A stretch of DNA of 64,000 nt, taken from contig NZ_JAODBU010000012.1 of NCBI RefSeq assembly GCF_025336545.1, positions 65,051 to 129,050 of the forward strand. Direction: 5' to 3'. Made by a program: the position numbers and the translations under genes. Below are positions 25,218-35,226 of this stretch, one piece after another; position 1 is the stretch's first letter, and every line of letters begins with the position of its first letter. The notes under the pieces are model-generated. The model searched no databases and was not told where the DNA came from. It saw only the letters and a list, made by a program, of their open reading frames with translations. Origin of the DNA: Eubacterium_U album. Lineage in GTDB: Bacteria; Bacillota; Clostridia; Lachnospirales; Lachnospiraceae.

Positions 25218-26078
25218 ATGGCAATAAAACTTAAGGGACATGAAACATTTACAATACGTGAAGGTTGGCTTGATAAAGGGTTAAAAGCGGTAAGTGACAA
25301 TGGAAAAGTTTTTTCTGAGAACTATGGAGCAGATGCTTTAGGAGTTGGAAGCAATATGGCGAAAGCTATCAGATACTGGCTTAAAGCGGGGAAATTTATC
25401 GAGGAATCGCCTAAAAACGGAGCAAAGTTAACTGATATTGCAAAGATAATAAAAGATAATGACGAATATTTAGAGGATAGTTTTGCATTGTGGATTTACC
25501 ATATAAATCTTGTATTTAATAAGGATATGGCAACAACATGGTATTTATTTTTTAATGAGACGAATATGGATGAATTCACTAAAGAGGAAATTGAGTATAT
25601 TATTCTTGGAAAAATGCAAATATTAGCTGAAGGAAAGAAAATATCAGAGCGTTCATTAAGAGATGATATTTCGGTTCTTTTAAATATGTATGTGAAAGAA
25701 AGAATAGAAGATTATGATCCGGAAGAAAAGAAAATATCTCCATTTGCAAAATTAGGATTAATAAAGAAGGATAGGGATAGATATTTTAAAACACAGCCTG
25801 ATAGAGAAGTATTGATAAACGAAGTATTTTTATATGCATTGATGAAATATTTTGAAGAAAAATCCAAAGATTCTGTTGGAATAGATGAATTGTTAAATGC
25901 ACCATTGTCCCCGGGCAGGGTTTTGAATTTGAAAAGAATTGCATTAAATGAGTATTTAGATAATCTTGCGGCTTTAAATTACATAACAGTAAATAGAACG
26001 GCAGGACTTGATATGGTTTATTTGAAGAAAAATATTCCATTAAATGAAATAGTAGAAAAATATTACGAGAAAAATTAA
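25218..26078 (+). CDS. DUF4007-family protein
   Basis: This 286-residue soluble protein has an N-terminus, KGHETFTIREGWLDKGLKA, and LGVGSNMAKAIRYWLKA, that is the DUF4007 signature. The rest is helical, with a tail (LNLKRIALNEYLDNLAALNY) resembling a winged helix. DUF4007 genes are often found beside PAPS-reductase-like genes in defence loci, but no activity is known. It could be a DNA- or target-recognition subunit. It starts 4 bp after the DndC-like gene and is tightly coupled. Confidence 0.75.
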   Translation: MAIKLKGHETFTIREGWLDKGLKAVSDNGKVFSENYGADALGVGSNMAKAIRYWLKAGKFIEESPKNGAKLTDIAKIIKDNDEYLEDSFALWIYHINLVFNKDMATTWYLFFNETNMDEFTKEEIEYIILGKMQILAEGKKISERSLRDDISVLLNMYVKERIEDYDPEEKKISPFAKLGLIKKDRDRYFKTQPDREVLINEVFLYALMKYFEEKSKDSVGIDELLNAPLSPGRVLNLKRIALNEYLDNLAALNYITVNRTAGLDMVYLKKNIPLNEIVEKYYEKN

Positions 26079-26102
26079 AGATAAACTGTGAAGGAGCATA
26101 AT

Positions 26103-29100
26103 ATGAGCCAATTAAAGGATTTTATTGAAATAGACAAGAAATTTCAGAATTCAATAAACTTACAACTGGATATAGACAATAGAAAAAAACTCAACAGTTA
26201 TATACCTACACGTTCATCAATAAATATATTAAATGGATTTCTTGAGAACGTTATTAATAATAAAGAAAAGGCAAATATCCTTATTGGACCATATGGAAAA
26301 GGCAAATCACATTTATTGTTGGTTTTATTGGCTATTCTTAAAGAATCAGAAGATAAAACAACAGAAAAACTTTTAAATAAAATAGAAAAAATATCAGATG
26401 TGACAGCCAATAACGCAAGACTTATTCATAAAGAATATAAGCCATTTTTGCCAGTTATTATTTCAGGAACGGACAGGGATTTAAATCATGGGTTTGTACT
26501 TGGCTTAATGGAGGCTTTAAAGAAAAATGATTTGATGGACATTGCTCCTGATAGTGATTACAGCAAAGCTGTTGAAGTGATTGGAAATTGGAAAAATAAA
26601 TATAAAAAAGTCTATAAGGAATTTGAGAATATTTTAACAGGTTATGAAACTAACGTTAAGGAATTAGAAAAAAGCCTTAAGTCAATGAATCGTAATGGGT
26701 TAGAAATTTTTAAGAAAGTATATCCTGAATTGACGGCAGGAAGTGAATTCAGACCGATGGTTCAGGACAATGCAATGACACTGTATAGAGAAATAAGCAT
26801 TGCACTTAAAGAGCATGGATATGGTGGCATTTATATTATTTTTGATGAATTCAGCAAATATATAGAAGGGCATGAAAGGGAAACATTTGCCTATGATATG
26901 AAGATACTTCAGGATATGTGTGAATTGGCAAATAATTCAAAAGAACAACAGATACATATTACATTTGTTGCCCATAAAAGTATAAAAGAGTATGGAAATG
27001 CATTGCCTCAGGATATGATTAATGCATTTAAAGGTGTAGAAGGCAGATTAAAGGAAATAAGATTTATTGTATCAGCTCAGAATAATTATGAACTTTTGCA
27101 ACATGTAATTAAGAAAAAAGGAACAGAATATAAGGCATGGCTAAAAGAGGAAAATAATAGTGAAATTATTAAAGAATCTTATAAAATACCATGTTTTCAA
27201 AGTATGTTTAAATTTAGCGATTATCAGCAGATAGTTGTAAAAGGTGCATTCCCAATGTTGCCTTTAACAGCGTATGCGTTACTTAATATAAGTGAAAAAG
27301 TAGCACAAAACGAGCGAAGCATTTTTACTTTTTTGGCAAATGACGAAAAGGGAAGCCTTGTCAATTTAATTGAAAACGGAGCAGATGAATTGCTTTCAGT
27401 AGATGTAATTTATGATTATTTTAAAAATTTATTTAAGGAAAGTATTTCACTTACAAATATTCACAATGAGTGGCTAAAGGCAGATTATGCTTTGACTAAG
27501 GCAGAATCTTTAGGTGAGGAAAAAGTAATTAAGGCTATAGCCATACTTCATATGATTAATAAAAATGAAGAGGTACCGGTAAAAAAAGAAGAAATTCGTC
27601 TGGCTACAGGACTTAGTAAAGAGGATTTTACAGGATATTTGCAGAAATTAGAAAACAAGGAAATTGTAAAATACCGTAATAAACTTGGAATATATACTTT
27701 CAAAAATAATATTGGAATTAATTTGGATAAGTATATGAACCAGATGATTGAAAAGCAGTCATTAAGCTTAAATTGGGCAGAAGAGTTTGCAAATATTTCT
27801 GAATTAGAATATGTACTTCCTAAAAAATATAACAGGGAATACACTATGACACGTTTCTTTAAATATGTGTATATGACACAGGAACAGTTTCTTAGTGTAA
27901 AGAATTCAAACTATTTGTTTGATACATATAAAGCTGACGGATTAATTGTATGCATTGTAATGTTAAAAGAAAATGATGCAAATGAAGTAAAGGCGCATAC
28001 AGATAAGCTTAAGGATGAAAGAATAGTAGTAATTTATCCTAAAAAAGCATTTGGACAGCAGCAAAGCATCAGAAAATTAAAAGCCGTAAAGGCATTGCTT
28101 AAAGATAAGAATTTTATAGATGAAAATAAAGTTTTACAACAGGAACTCGAATTATATAGAGATGATTTAATTTTTGAAATTAATGGAGAACTTGAAAGTC
28201 TTTATATGCCTGAAAATGGAAATGATATTTGCTTTTACAGTGGACGTGATAGTGAAAAATTAAAATTTGAATCAGAAAAAAATTTTAACAGATTTTTAAG
28301 TGATATATGTTCTTCGTATTACGAAAATGCTCCTAAAATTAATAATGAGCTGATAAATAGACAGAATGTTTCAGCGCAGATTAAAAAAGCAAGAAATCAG
28401 ATAATTGATGCTATTCTTGGAGAAGAAGATTTATCGGGATTTGAAAAAGGAACAAGTTCAGAATCAACTATTTTCAGGGCAACATTAGTTCATACAGGGA
28501 TAATGGACAATAATGAATATGAGGCAGGATGCGAGAAAATTTTAAAAGAGATAAGAGATTTTATAGGTAAATGTGCCGGTAAAAAAACATCTTTTGATGA
28601 GTTGTATTCAAAAATAATGGGAGAAAAATTTGGTGTAAGAAAGGGAGTAATACCTATTTTTCTTGCAAATGAAATTGTAGGTTTGCAGGACACACCAATT
28701 ATTTATCTTCGAGATAAAGAAGTTGATATATCAAGCGAAATACTAAATAACATAAATGAAAAGCCGGAAGAATATTTCCTATTCATTGAAAAAGAAAATA
28801 TGGAAAAGGAAAAGTATCTCAATATTTTAGAAGAAAACTTTATTACTGAGGAAATAAAGAAAAAGAAACAGTCTAAGATGCAGAGATTAAGCAATATTGT
28901 TGAAAGTATGCACAGATGGTACAGGTCTATAGACCAGTATACTCTTACATTTACAAAACAAATTTTCAATAAAAAAGAAAAGGGATATATAGAAGAGGAA
29001 ACATTTGAAAAAATAAAGAAATTCAGAAAGATTTTTAAAGGGATAGAGTTAAATCCAAGAGAAGTCTTATTTGAGAAAATACCGGAAGCAATTTGTGGAA

Positions 29101-29702
29101 ATATTGATGATAATGCATATGAAAAATGCACACAGGAAGTTTTGAAAATAAAGAAATGCATGAGTGAAAATCTGTATTTTACAAAAATAAAAACTGCAAC
29201 AGATATAAAGAAAATTTTTGGCGAAAAAGCAAATGACAGTCTTAGCGAATGTCTAAAAACATGGTATGTAGAGCAAAGTGAAAAAGCAAAGTCACATATT
29301 TTTGCAGAAAATATAACTGGATTTATGACTTATATTGGACAGCTAAAAACTAATGATGAATTAGAAATCGTATCAAGAGTGTGCAAGATAATTTCCGGAA
29401 TTTATATAAATGACTGGAAGAATGATTCTTTTGAACAATTTATGGATGAATTGGCGAGAGTAAAGGCGAGCGTTGAGGCAGTAAAGGAAAATAATGAATC
29501 AGGCTCAGGCGAAAACAGAATTTATATTGAAAATGGTGGAAATAAGATAGAAAGATTTTATGAGACTGATGATGACGACAGCACAAGTTACTTTTTACAA
29601 AATGCTATTGAAGAAGCATTAGAAGAATTTGGGGATACGTTGGAACTTAATCAAAAAGTTTCGGTACTTGCAAAGGCATTGGAGGATTTATTAAGCAAAT
29701 GA
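26103..29702 (+). CDS. Giant P-loop ATPase of the defence operon
   Basis: This 1199-residue protein carries Walker A GPYGKGKSH near residues 62-70 and a Walker B-like YIIFDEFSKY near 243-252, followed by a long helical body. A winged-helix-like stretch (VPVKKEEIRLATGLSKEDF, LQKLENKEIVKY) lies near 490-540. Scale and the DEFSKY motif recall the BrxC/PglY-type ATPases of BREX and the large ATPases of phosphorothioation restriction, but no close family is recognised. ATG 26103 follows AAGGAGCATAAT and is preferred over GTG 26088. The 3' end overlaps the desulfurase gene by ATGA. Confidence 0.7.
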   Translation: MSQLKDFIEIDKKFQNSINLQLDIDNRKKLNSYIPTRSSINILNGFLENVINNKEKANILIGPYGKGKSHLLLVLLAILKESEDKTTEKLLNKIEKISDVTANNARLIHKEYKPFLPVIISGTDRDLNHGFVLGLMEALKKNDLMDIAPDSDYSKAVEVIGNWKNKYKKVYKEFENILTGYETNVKELEKSLKSMNRNGLEIFKKVYPELTAGSEFRPMVQDNAMTLYREISIALKEHGYGGIYIIFDEFSKYIEGHERETFAYDMKILQDMCELANNSKEQQIHITFVAHKSIKEYGNALPQDMINAFKGVEGRLKEIRFIVSAQNNYELLQHVIKKKGTEYKAWLKEENNSEIIKESYKIPCFQSMFKFSDYQQIVVKGAFPMLPLTAYALLNISEKVAQNERSIFTFLANDEKGSLVNLIENGADELLSVDVIYDYFKNLFKESISLTNIHNEWLKADYALTKAESLGEEKVIKAIAILHMINKNEEVPVKKEEIRLATGLSKEDFTGYLQKLENKEIVKYRNKLGIYTFKNNIGINLDKYMNQMIEKQSLSLNWAEEFANISELEYVLPKKYNREYTMTRFFKYVYMTQEQFLSVKNSNYLFDTYKADGLIVCIVMLKENDANEVKAHTDKLKDERIVVIYPKKAFGQQQSIRKLKAVKALLKDKNFIDENKVLQQELELYRDDLIFEINGELESLYMPENGNDICFYSGRDSEKLKFESEKNFNRFLSDICSSYYENAPKINNELINRQNVSAQIKKARNQIIDAILGEEDLSGFEKGTSSESTIFRATLVHTGIMDNNEYEAGCEKILKEIRDFIGKCAGKKTSFDELYSKIMGEKFGVRKGVIPIFLANEIVGLQDTPIIYLRDKEVDISSEILNNINEKPEEYFLFIEKENMEKEKYLNILEENFITEEIKKKKQSKMQRLSNIVESMHRWYRSIDQYTLTFTKQIFNKKEKGYIEEETFEKIKKFRKIFKGIELNPREVLFEKIPEAICGNIDDNAYEKCTQEVLKIKKCMSENLYFTKIKTATDIKKIFGEKANDSLSECLKTWYVEQSEKAKSHIFAENITGFMTYIGQLKTNDELEIVSRVCKIISGIYINDWKNDSFEQFMDELARVKASVEAVKENNESGSGENRIYIENGGNKIERFYETDDDDSTSYFLQNAIEEALEEFGDTLELNQKVSVLAKALEDLLSK

Positions 29703-30853
29703 AATTAACTTATTTGGATAATGGGGCAACAACATTTCCTAAACCTGAAAAAGTATATCAGGCAATGGATTATGTAAATAGAAATCTGGCTGTAAATGCC
29801 GGACGAGGCTCGTATGATTTGGCTAAGAAAGCTACAGGTTTAATAGATGAAACAAGGACAAAAATGCTAAGTCTTGTTAATGGAGAACAGGTAGCTGATG
29901 TTATATTTGCACCTTCAGCAACAATTGCACTTAACATGATTATAGGTGGTCTTGACTGGAGTGAAAATGACATATGTTTTGTTTCTCCATTTGAGCATAA
30001 TGCAGTAATGAGACCGCTCAAAAAAGCCCAGGATGAAAATAAATTTGAAATTAAGCAATTACCTGTTATTAGAGAAAATATGACAATTGATTTGGAAAAA
30101 ATGGAATATTTATTTTCTGTTAATAATCCGACAAAGTTGTTTGTAACACATATAAGTAATGTTACAGGATATATTTTACCGGTAAAACAGATTGTGAAAA
30201 TTGCAAAAAAATACAATTGTAAAGTGATTATAGATGCTTCACAATCGCTAGGATTAATTGATATAGATTTGGTTAACATGCAGGCGGATTTTGTTGTGTT
30301 TGCGGGTCATAAAAATATGTACGGACCATTTGGAATAGGTGGATTTTATATGAGAAAAGGAGAAAAAATTAATCCTTTTATTGCAGGAGGAACAGGTAGT
30401 GATTCACTCAATTTGAATATGCCGTCATCAATTCCGGGAATGTTTGAACCATCGAGTCCAAATATAGTTGCAGTTGCAGGTTTAAATGCAGCAGCAAATG
30501 TTATAAAAGAAGAAGGTATAGATTATTTTAAACACGAGAAGGGACTGACGGATTATCTTACTTTAGAATTAAGTAAAAACAAAAATGTAGTTATGTATTT
30601 GCCACCTAAAGATGCACATGTAGGAATTGTGGCATTTAATATAAAAGGTTATAAAGCGTCAGATGTAGGAATGATTCTTGACGAAGATTACAGCATTGCC
30701 GTTAGAACAGGGTATCATTGTGCACCACTTATACACAATCATTTGGAAGACAAGGATTATGTAGGTGTGGTTAGGGCAAGCCTTGGAAGATATACCACGA
30801 AAGATGATGTGGACAGGCTGATTATGGCAGTGGAAGAAATTGGTGAGGAATAA
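29699..30853 (+). CDS. SufS-type cysteine desulfurase dedicated to the defence operon
   Basis: This 384-residue class V PLP enzyme releases sulfur from cysteine as a persulfide. The N-terminal LDNGATTFPKPEKV, the His/Asp site DASQSLGL and the PLP lysine in FAGHKNMYGP near 204 are clear. The catalytic Cys is in VRTGYHCAPL near 341, a SufS-like context, unlike the IscS-type SGSACTSG of the chromosomal enzyme at 38-39 kb. It plays the place of DndA/SspA as sulfur donor. It overlaps the genes on both sides by 4 bp and 1 bp. Confidence 0.88.
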   Translation: MKLTYLDNGATTFPKPEKVYQAMDYVNRNLAVNAGRGSYDLAKKATGLIDETRTKMLSLVNGEQVADVIFAPSATIALNMIIGGLDWSENDICFVSPFEHNAVMRPLKKAQDENKFEIKQLPVIRENMTIDLEKMEYLFSVNNPTKLFVTHISNVTGYILPVKQIVKIAKKYNCKVIIDASQSLGLIDIDLVNMQADFVVFAGHKNMYGPFGIGGFYMRKGEKINPFIAGGTGSDSLNLNMPSSIPGMFEPSSPNIVAVAGLNAAANVIKEEGIDYFKHEKGLTDYLTLELSKNKNVVMYLPPKDAHVGIVAFNIKGYKASDVGMILDEDYSIAVRTGYHCAPLIHNHLEDKDYVGVVRASLGRYTTKDDVDRLIMAVEEIGEE

Positions 30854-33021
30854 TGAGTTTTAGAGATTTAAAAATACATGTTAGATACAGAAGCGATGAA
30901 AATGATATACCAAAGGACTTTTTAATACCGGTACTGGAAAAAAGTGTGATTTATAAAAGGTCAGTAGGGTTTTTCTCAACATCTGCACTTTCAAATATTT
31001 CAATAGGTTTATTTGCAATGGCACAAAATAATGGAAAGGTGGAACTTATTTGCTCACCGAGACTTTCAGAAGATGATATAGAGGCCATTAATTTAGGATA
31101 CAAAACAAGAGATGAAGCTTTTACAGAGGCTTTGCAGATTAGTATTAAATCACCTATAGATTATTTTGAAGAAGAAAGATTGAATCTTGTTGCAACTATG
31201 ATTGCAAGTGGAATGTTGGATTTGAAAATTGCATTTATGGAAAATGAGAACGGAATAAGTTTATATCATGAGAAATTAGCAATATTTGAAGATGAATTTG
31301 GGAATAGAATAGGATTTACAGGTTCGCTTAATGAATCAGAGAATGCATTTAATGATAATTTTGAATCGGTATATACATTTTGCAGCTGGAAGGACGAAAG
31401 TCAAAAGGATGGCGTAGAAAATATAGAACAGGATTTTGATAGAATGTGGAATGACTGCACAAAAAAATTGTGCATAATTCCATTTCCAAAAGTCGTTATA
31501 GAAAGGTTAAAACAATTTAAAAAAGATAAAGTTGATTATGATACAGACAAGAAACAGTTTGATTATCATGATTTTATAAAACCTGAGAAAATATTTAAAA
31601 TCCCTGATAATGTCAAACTGAGGGATTATCAGATTGAAGCAATAAACGGATGGGAACAACAGGGATATAAAGGAATATTTTCAATGTCAACAGGATCGGG
31701 AAAATCATTTACTGCTTTAGCCTGTATGGCACATTTGGCTGAAAAGGTGGATGAAAAACTGGCAGTGTTTATTGTATGCCCATATATACATTTGGTCGGA
31801 CAATGGGAGGAAGATGTAGTTAACTGGGCATGCAATCCTATAATAGCTCATTCAAAGTCATCAGATAAAAAATGGGATTTAAATTTAGTAAAGGCATATA
31901 AGCGATTTAGAAATAATGGGAAACCATTTGTATGTATAACTACAAATGATACTTTTGCAAGTGAAAAAATACAAAATATTATACATAGATTAAATGAAGA
32001 ACAAAATGTACTTTTGATAATTGATGAAGCACATAATTTTGGCTCGGTCAGATTGTCAAATATGTTGCCTGAAAATATTAAATATAGAATTGCTTTATCA
32101 GCAACAATAAAACGACATATGGATAAAAAAGGGACTCAGAAGATTTTTGATTATTTTGGAGATGAGTGCATTGTTTACGATTTGGAGAGGGCTATAAAAG
32201 AAGGTGCCTTATGCAAATATAAGTATTATCCTATACCGGTATTTTTGGATGAAGATGAGCTGGATAAATATTCATATCTTACGGAAAAAATAAAGAAATT
32301 TGTAGTTGAAGAAGAAGGTAAAGTAAAAATATCGGAAGAGGGGAAATTATTAGTTTTTAAAAGGTCGAGATTGTTAGCAGGTGCTAGAAATAAACCTAAA
32401 AAACTAATGGAGTTAATGGAAAAATATAAAAATGAAGACAGTATCTTAGTTTATTGTGGGGCAACATCAATGGAAAATGAAGATGAAGAGAACGAAACTG
32501 TTGATTTGGTAAGACAGATAGATGGTGTTACAGAAATGATAAACAAATCATTAGGTATGAGGGCTCACAGGTTTACGGCAGAAGAAGATTTATATGAACG
32601 TCAGGAGATAAAGAAATATTTTCAAAATGGTCTTTATCAGGTAATTACGGCTATTAAATGTTTAGATGAAGGTGTAAATATTCCGGGGATTAAGACAGCG
32701 TTTATTATGAGCAGTTCAAGAAATCCAAAGGAATTTATTCAAAGGAGAGGAAGACTTTTACGAAAAAGTTCAAATAAAGAATTTGCAGAAATCTATGATT
32801 TTGTAACTTTACCAAGAAAATTGACAGATGTGGCTTACGACGATTTTGAAAGGGATAGGTCAATTATAATTGGAGAACTGTACAGAATTAATGAATTTGC
32901 AAAGCTAGCTGACAATAGAATAACAGGTGAAAGTCTTATGACAGATATTATGAATTCATATAGTGTATTTTTTGATATCGACGAAGAAATAGAAAAAATG
33001 GAGGAGTATTACGATGGATGA
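30853..33021 (+). CDS. PLD-domain DEAH helicase, phosphorothioation-type restriction factor
   Basis: This 722-residue protein fuses a phospholipase D-like nuclease to a superfamily 2 helicase. The PLD motif HEKLAIFEDEFGNRIGFTGS is near 139-160. The helicase has STGSGKS near 279, the DEAH box LIIDEAHNFG near 390, SATIKRH, and the C-terminal TAIKCLDEGVNIPGI and IQRRGRLLRK. This architecture matches the helicase-type restriction enzyme found with dnd genes. Only one HKD-like motif is obvious, so a dimer may form the active site. Cleaving unmodified DNA is an inference. Confidence 0.8.
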   Translation: MSFRDLKIHVRYRSDENDIPKDFLIPVLEKSVIYKRSVGFFSTSALSNISIGLFAMAQNNGKVELICSPRLSEDDIEAINLGYKTRDEAFTEALQISIKSPIDYFEEERLNLVATMIASGMLDLKIAFMENENGISLYHEKLAIFEDEFGNRIGFTGSLNESENAFNDNFESVYTFCSWKDESQKDGVENIEQDFDRMWNDCTKKLCIIPFPKVVIERLKQFKKDKVDYDTDKKQFDYHDFIKPEKIFKIPDNVKLRDYQIEAINGWEQQGYKGIFSMSTGSGKSFTALACMAHLAEKVDEKLAVFIVCPYIHLVGQWEEDVVNWACNPIIAHSKSSDKKWDLNLVKAYKRFRNNGKPFVCITTNDTFASEKIQNIIHRLNEEQNVLLIIDEAHNFGSVRLSNMLPENIKYRIALSATIKRHMDKKGTQKIFDYFGDECIVYDLERAIKEGALCKYKYYPIPVFLDEDELDKYSYLTEKIKKFVVEEEGKVKISEEGKLLVFKRSRLLAGARNKPKKLMELMEKYKNEDSILVYCGATSMENEDEENETVDLVRQIDGVTEMINKSLGMRAHRFTAEEDLYERQEIKKYFQNGLYQVITAIKCLDEGVNIPGIKTAFIMSSSRNPKEFIQRRGRLLRKSSNKEFAEIYDFVTLPRKLTDVAYDDFERDRSIIIGELYRINEFAKLADNRITGESLMTDIMNSYSVFFDIDEEIEKMEEYYDG

Positions 33022-33187
33022 AAAAAATCAGGTTGAGAAACAGGTAGTTAAGGAAATGTTTGATGAAATACGTAAAATGGAAACCAGAAATGTACGAAGT
33101 AATGAATATAGTGATAAGCAAATGGTTGATTGGATTTGTACAAAAATTATGAAAAAAGCACGTAAGGATATGGAGGGAACGGTATGA
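33014..33187 (+). CDS. 57-residue protein in the defence operon
   Basis: A short ORF overlaps the helicase gene by 8 bp and the DndD-like gene by ATGA (33184-33187). It encodes a charged helical peptide beginning MDEKNQVEKQVVKEMFDEIR with a C-terminal half SDKQMVDWICTKIMKKARKD. The helicase 3' end (GGAGGAGTATTACG) supplies a good ribosome binding site before ATG 33014. The unbroken coupling on both sides supports it as a real gene. It resembles no family I know; it could be an adaptor of the DndD-like ATPase. Confidence 0.65.
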   Translation: MDEKNQVEKQVVKEMFDEIRKMETRNVRSNEYSDKQMVDWICTKIMKKARKDMEGTV

Positions 33188-35226
33188 GATTTAGAAAGAT
33201 TAAATTACATAATTTTATGAGATATAAGGGAGATAATGAATTAAATTTTTCATGTAATCCGGAAAAGAATGTAACAATTATATTAGGTGATAATACATTT
33301 GGAAAAACGACAATTGCTCAGGCGTTTAGATGGGTATTATATGGAAATGTAAATAAAACTAATTATGTGGATGATGTAAAAGAAATTACACTTTTAAATA
33401 ATGAGGTTATTGCGTCACTTAGACAGAATGAGATTGCGGATGTAAAAGTCGAACTTGTTGTTGAGGACGGGGATAAAACTTATGAATTTATAAGAACTCA
33501 AAAGTTTAGAAAAGTATATGATGATCCGGGAGATTTAACAGTTTTACCTGTAAATATAACTCCATTTTTGGATATGAGTGTGAATGGTGGAGGGCTTATA
33601 AGTAATGCCGGTAATCGTGATAAGAATCATCCGTCAGGATGTGTACAGAAAACTATAGAAGAGATGTTCCCTGAAAAATTATCGAATTATTTATTCTTCG
33701 ATGGTGAAAGATGGAGCCAGACTAAAAACAAATCAGAAGATATAGAAAAAACAATAAATATTATTTTAGGTATTTCGTCAATTCTTAAGATGACAGAACA
33801 TTTAAAAAATGGAAATTCCGAATACAGGACAAGTGTGTTAACTAAATTAAGAAGAAGTGTAAAAGGATCTACGGATGAATTTAGAAAGACAGAGTATGCA
33901 ATAAAAGAGATAGACAAAAAAATATGGGAAACTAAAGAAGCAATTGAAAACAAAACTAATGATCTTGAAATGGCAAGACAGAAAGCTGAAGAATTAGATG
34001 AAATCCTTAATGAAAACAGCAGTATGGAACAACAGCAGAAGGAATTGAAAAGCAATGAAAAAAATCTAATAAATGAAAAAGGGCATGCCAGAAGATATTA
34101 TGCAGATATTATAAATTTGCTTAGTAAGTCAGATAAATTTTTTACAAGTGAATTACTTCCAAGAATTGAAGCAATATTAAATGAAGTTGACATTGAAGGA
34201 AAAGATATCCCGGGAGTTACTTCAGATACTATAGACTGGCTTCTTAACAATGGGGTATGCCTATGTGGTGAAAAACTAGAAGAAGGTAGCTCGCATTATG
34301 AAACTATGATTAAGTTGAGACAGGATGTATATCCAAATAAGATTGGAGGCCCGGCTAAATCATTAAAGTTAAAACTTGCTAATTGGAAGCACGATAATTC
34401 AGAGTTAGTTTCAGAAATTAGAGAAAAATGTAGGGACTATGAAGATACACAGGATGATGTCGAAGAAATAGAAAGAAATATAGAAAATCTGGAGCGAAAG
34501 ATTGACAGAAAACTAAATCTTGAGGATGTGAGAAGAAAGTATAGGAATTTTAAGAATAGATGCAATGAGTGTGAGACAACAATAAATTCATATAATTATC
34601 ATTTGGAAAATTTACAAAAAGAAAAAGATAGCCTAACAAAACAGTTAGATGGAATAGCAAAGCAGGATAGAGAAAATGCAGTTGTATATAGAGCCATCGC
34701 ATATGCAGAAGCATTATTTGAAAAAGCAGATTACAATGTGAAAGCCAGAAAAAGTAAAACTTTGGAAGAATTAAACGCCCTTATTAGTGATAATTATGAA
34801 AAAATGTTTAACAGCAATGAAAAGTATGCAAAATTAGAGGACGATTATAAGATGCATATGTATTACAAAGCAGGAGGAGAGGAAAGGAACCTTTCAGAAG
34901 GAGAAGTTACGGCAATTAATTTTGTATATATAGTTAGCATTTTGGAATTGGCAAAGAGAGAAAAGAGCAATCAGGAAGAAAAAGAATCAGTGTTAAGTCT
35001 TCCTTTGGTTCTCGATGCACCATTTTCAAAATTAGGAACTCAAAATATAGGACTTATTTCAAGAAAATTGCCGGAATTTGCTGAACAGGTAATTATATTT
35101 ATGCTTGATAAGGATTGGGAGGCATCAGGCCTTGATAAATATACATTAGATGATTATTGCTACAGGGTAGAAAGAGAATATTCTGATGTAAGTTCAACTA
35201 TAGTTGGAAATGGAGGGGTAAAATAA
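33184..35226 (+). CDS. DndD-like SMC/Rad50-type ATPase
   Basis: The protein has 680 residues. N-terminal MRFRKIKLHNFMRYKG and Walker A LGDNTFGKTTI near 33-44 begin a Rad50-like ATPase head. Long coiled coils run from about 210 to 510 and enclose a CLCGEKL motif near 358 and a NRCNECE motif near 460, possible zinc-binding hooks. The C-terminal half-head has the signature NLSEGE near 569 and Walker B LPLVLDAPFSK near 606-616. DndD supplies ATP-driven nicking or DNA handling during phosphorothioation. The fold is secure and the DndD assignment rests on the neighbours. Confidence 0.82.
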   Translation: MRFRKIKLHNFMRYKGDNELNFSCNPEKNVTIILGDNTFGKTTIAQAFRWVLYGNVNKTNYVDDVKEITLLNNEVIASLRQNEIADVKVELVVEDGDKTYEFIRTQKFRKVYDDPGDLTVLPVNITPFLDMSVNGGGLISNAGNRDKNHPSGCVQKTIEEMFPEKLSNYLFFDGERWSQTKNKSEDIEKTINIILGISSILKMTEHLKNGNSEYRTSVLTKLRRSVKGSTDEFRKTEYAIKEIDKKIWETKEAIENKTNDLEMARQKAEELDEILNENSSMEQQQKELKSNEKNLINEKGHARRYYADIINLLSKSDKFFTSELLPRIEAILNEVDIEGKDIPGVTSDTIDWLLNNGVCLCGEKLEEGSSHYETMIKLRQDVYPNKIGGPAKSLKLKLANWKHDNSELVSEIREKCRDYEDTQDDVEEIERNIENLERKIDRKLNLEDVRRKYRNFKNRCNECETTINSYNYHLENLQKEKDSLTKQLDGIAKQDRENAVVYRAIAYAEALFEKADYNVKARKSKTLEELNALISDNYEKMFNSNEKYAKLEDDYKMHMYYKAGGEERNLSEGEVTAINFVYIVSILELAKREKSNQEEKESVLSLPLVLDAPFSKLGTQNIGLISRKLPEFAEQVIIFMLDKDWEASGLDKYTLDDYCYRVEREYSDVSSTIVGNGGVK

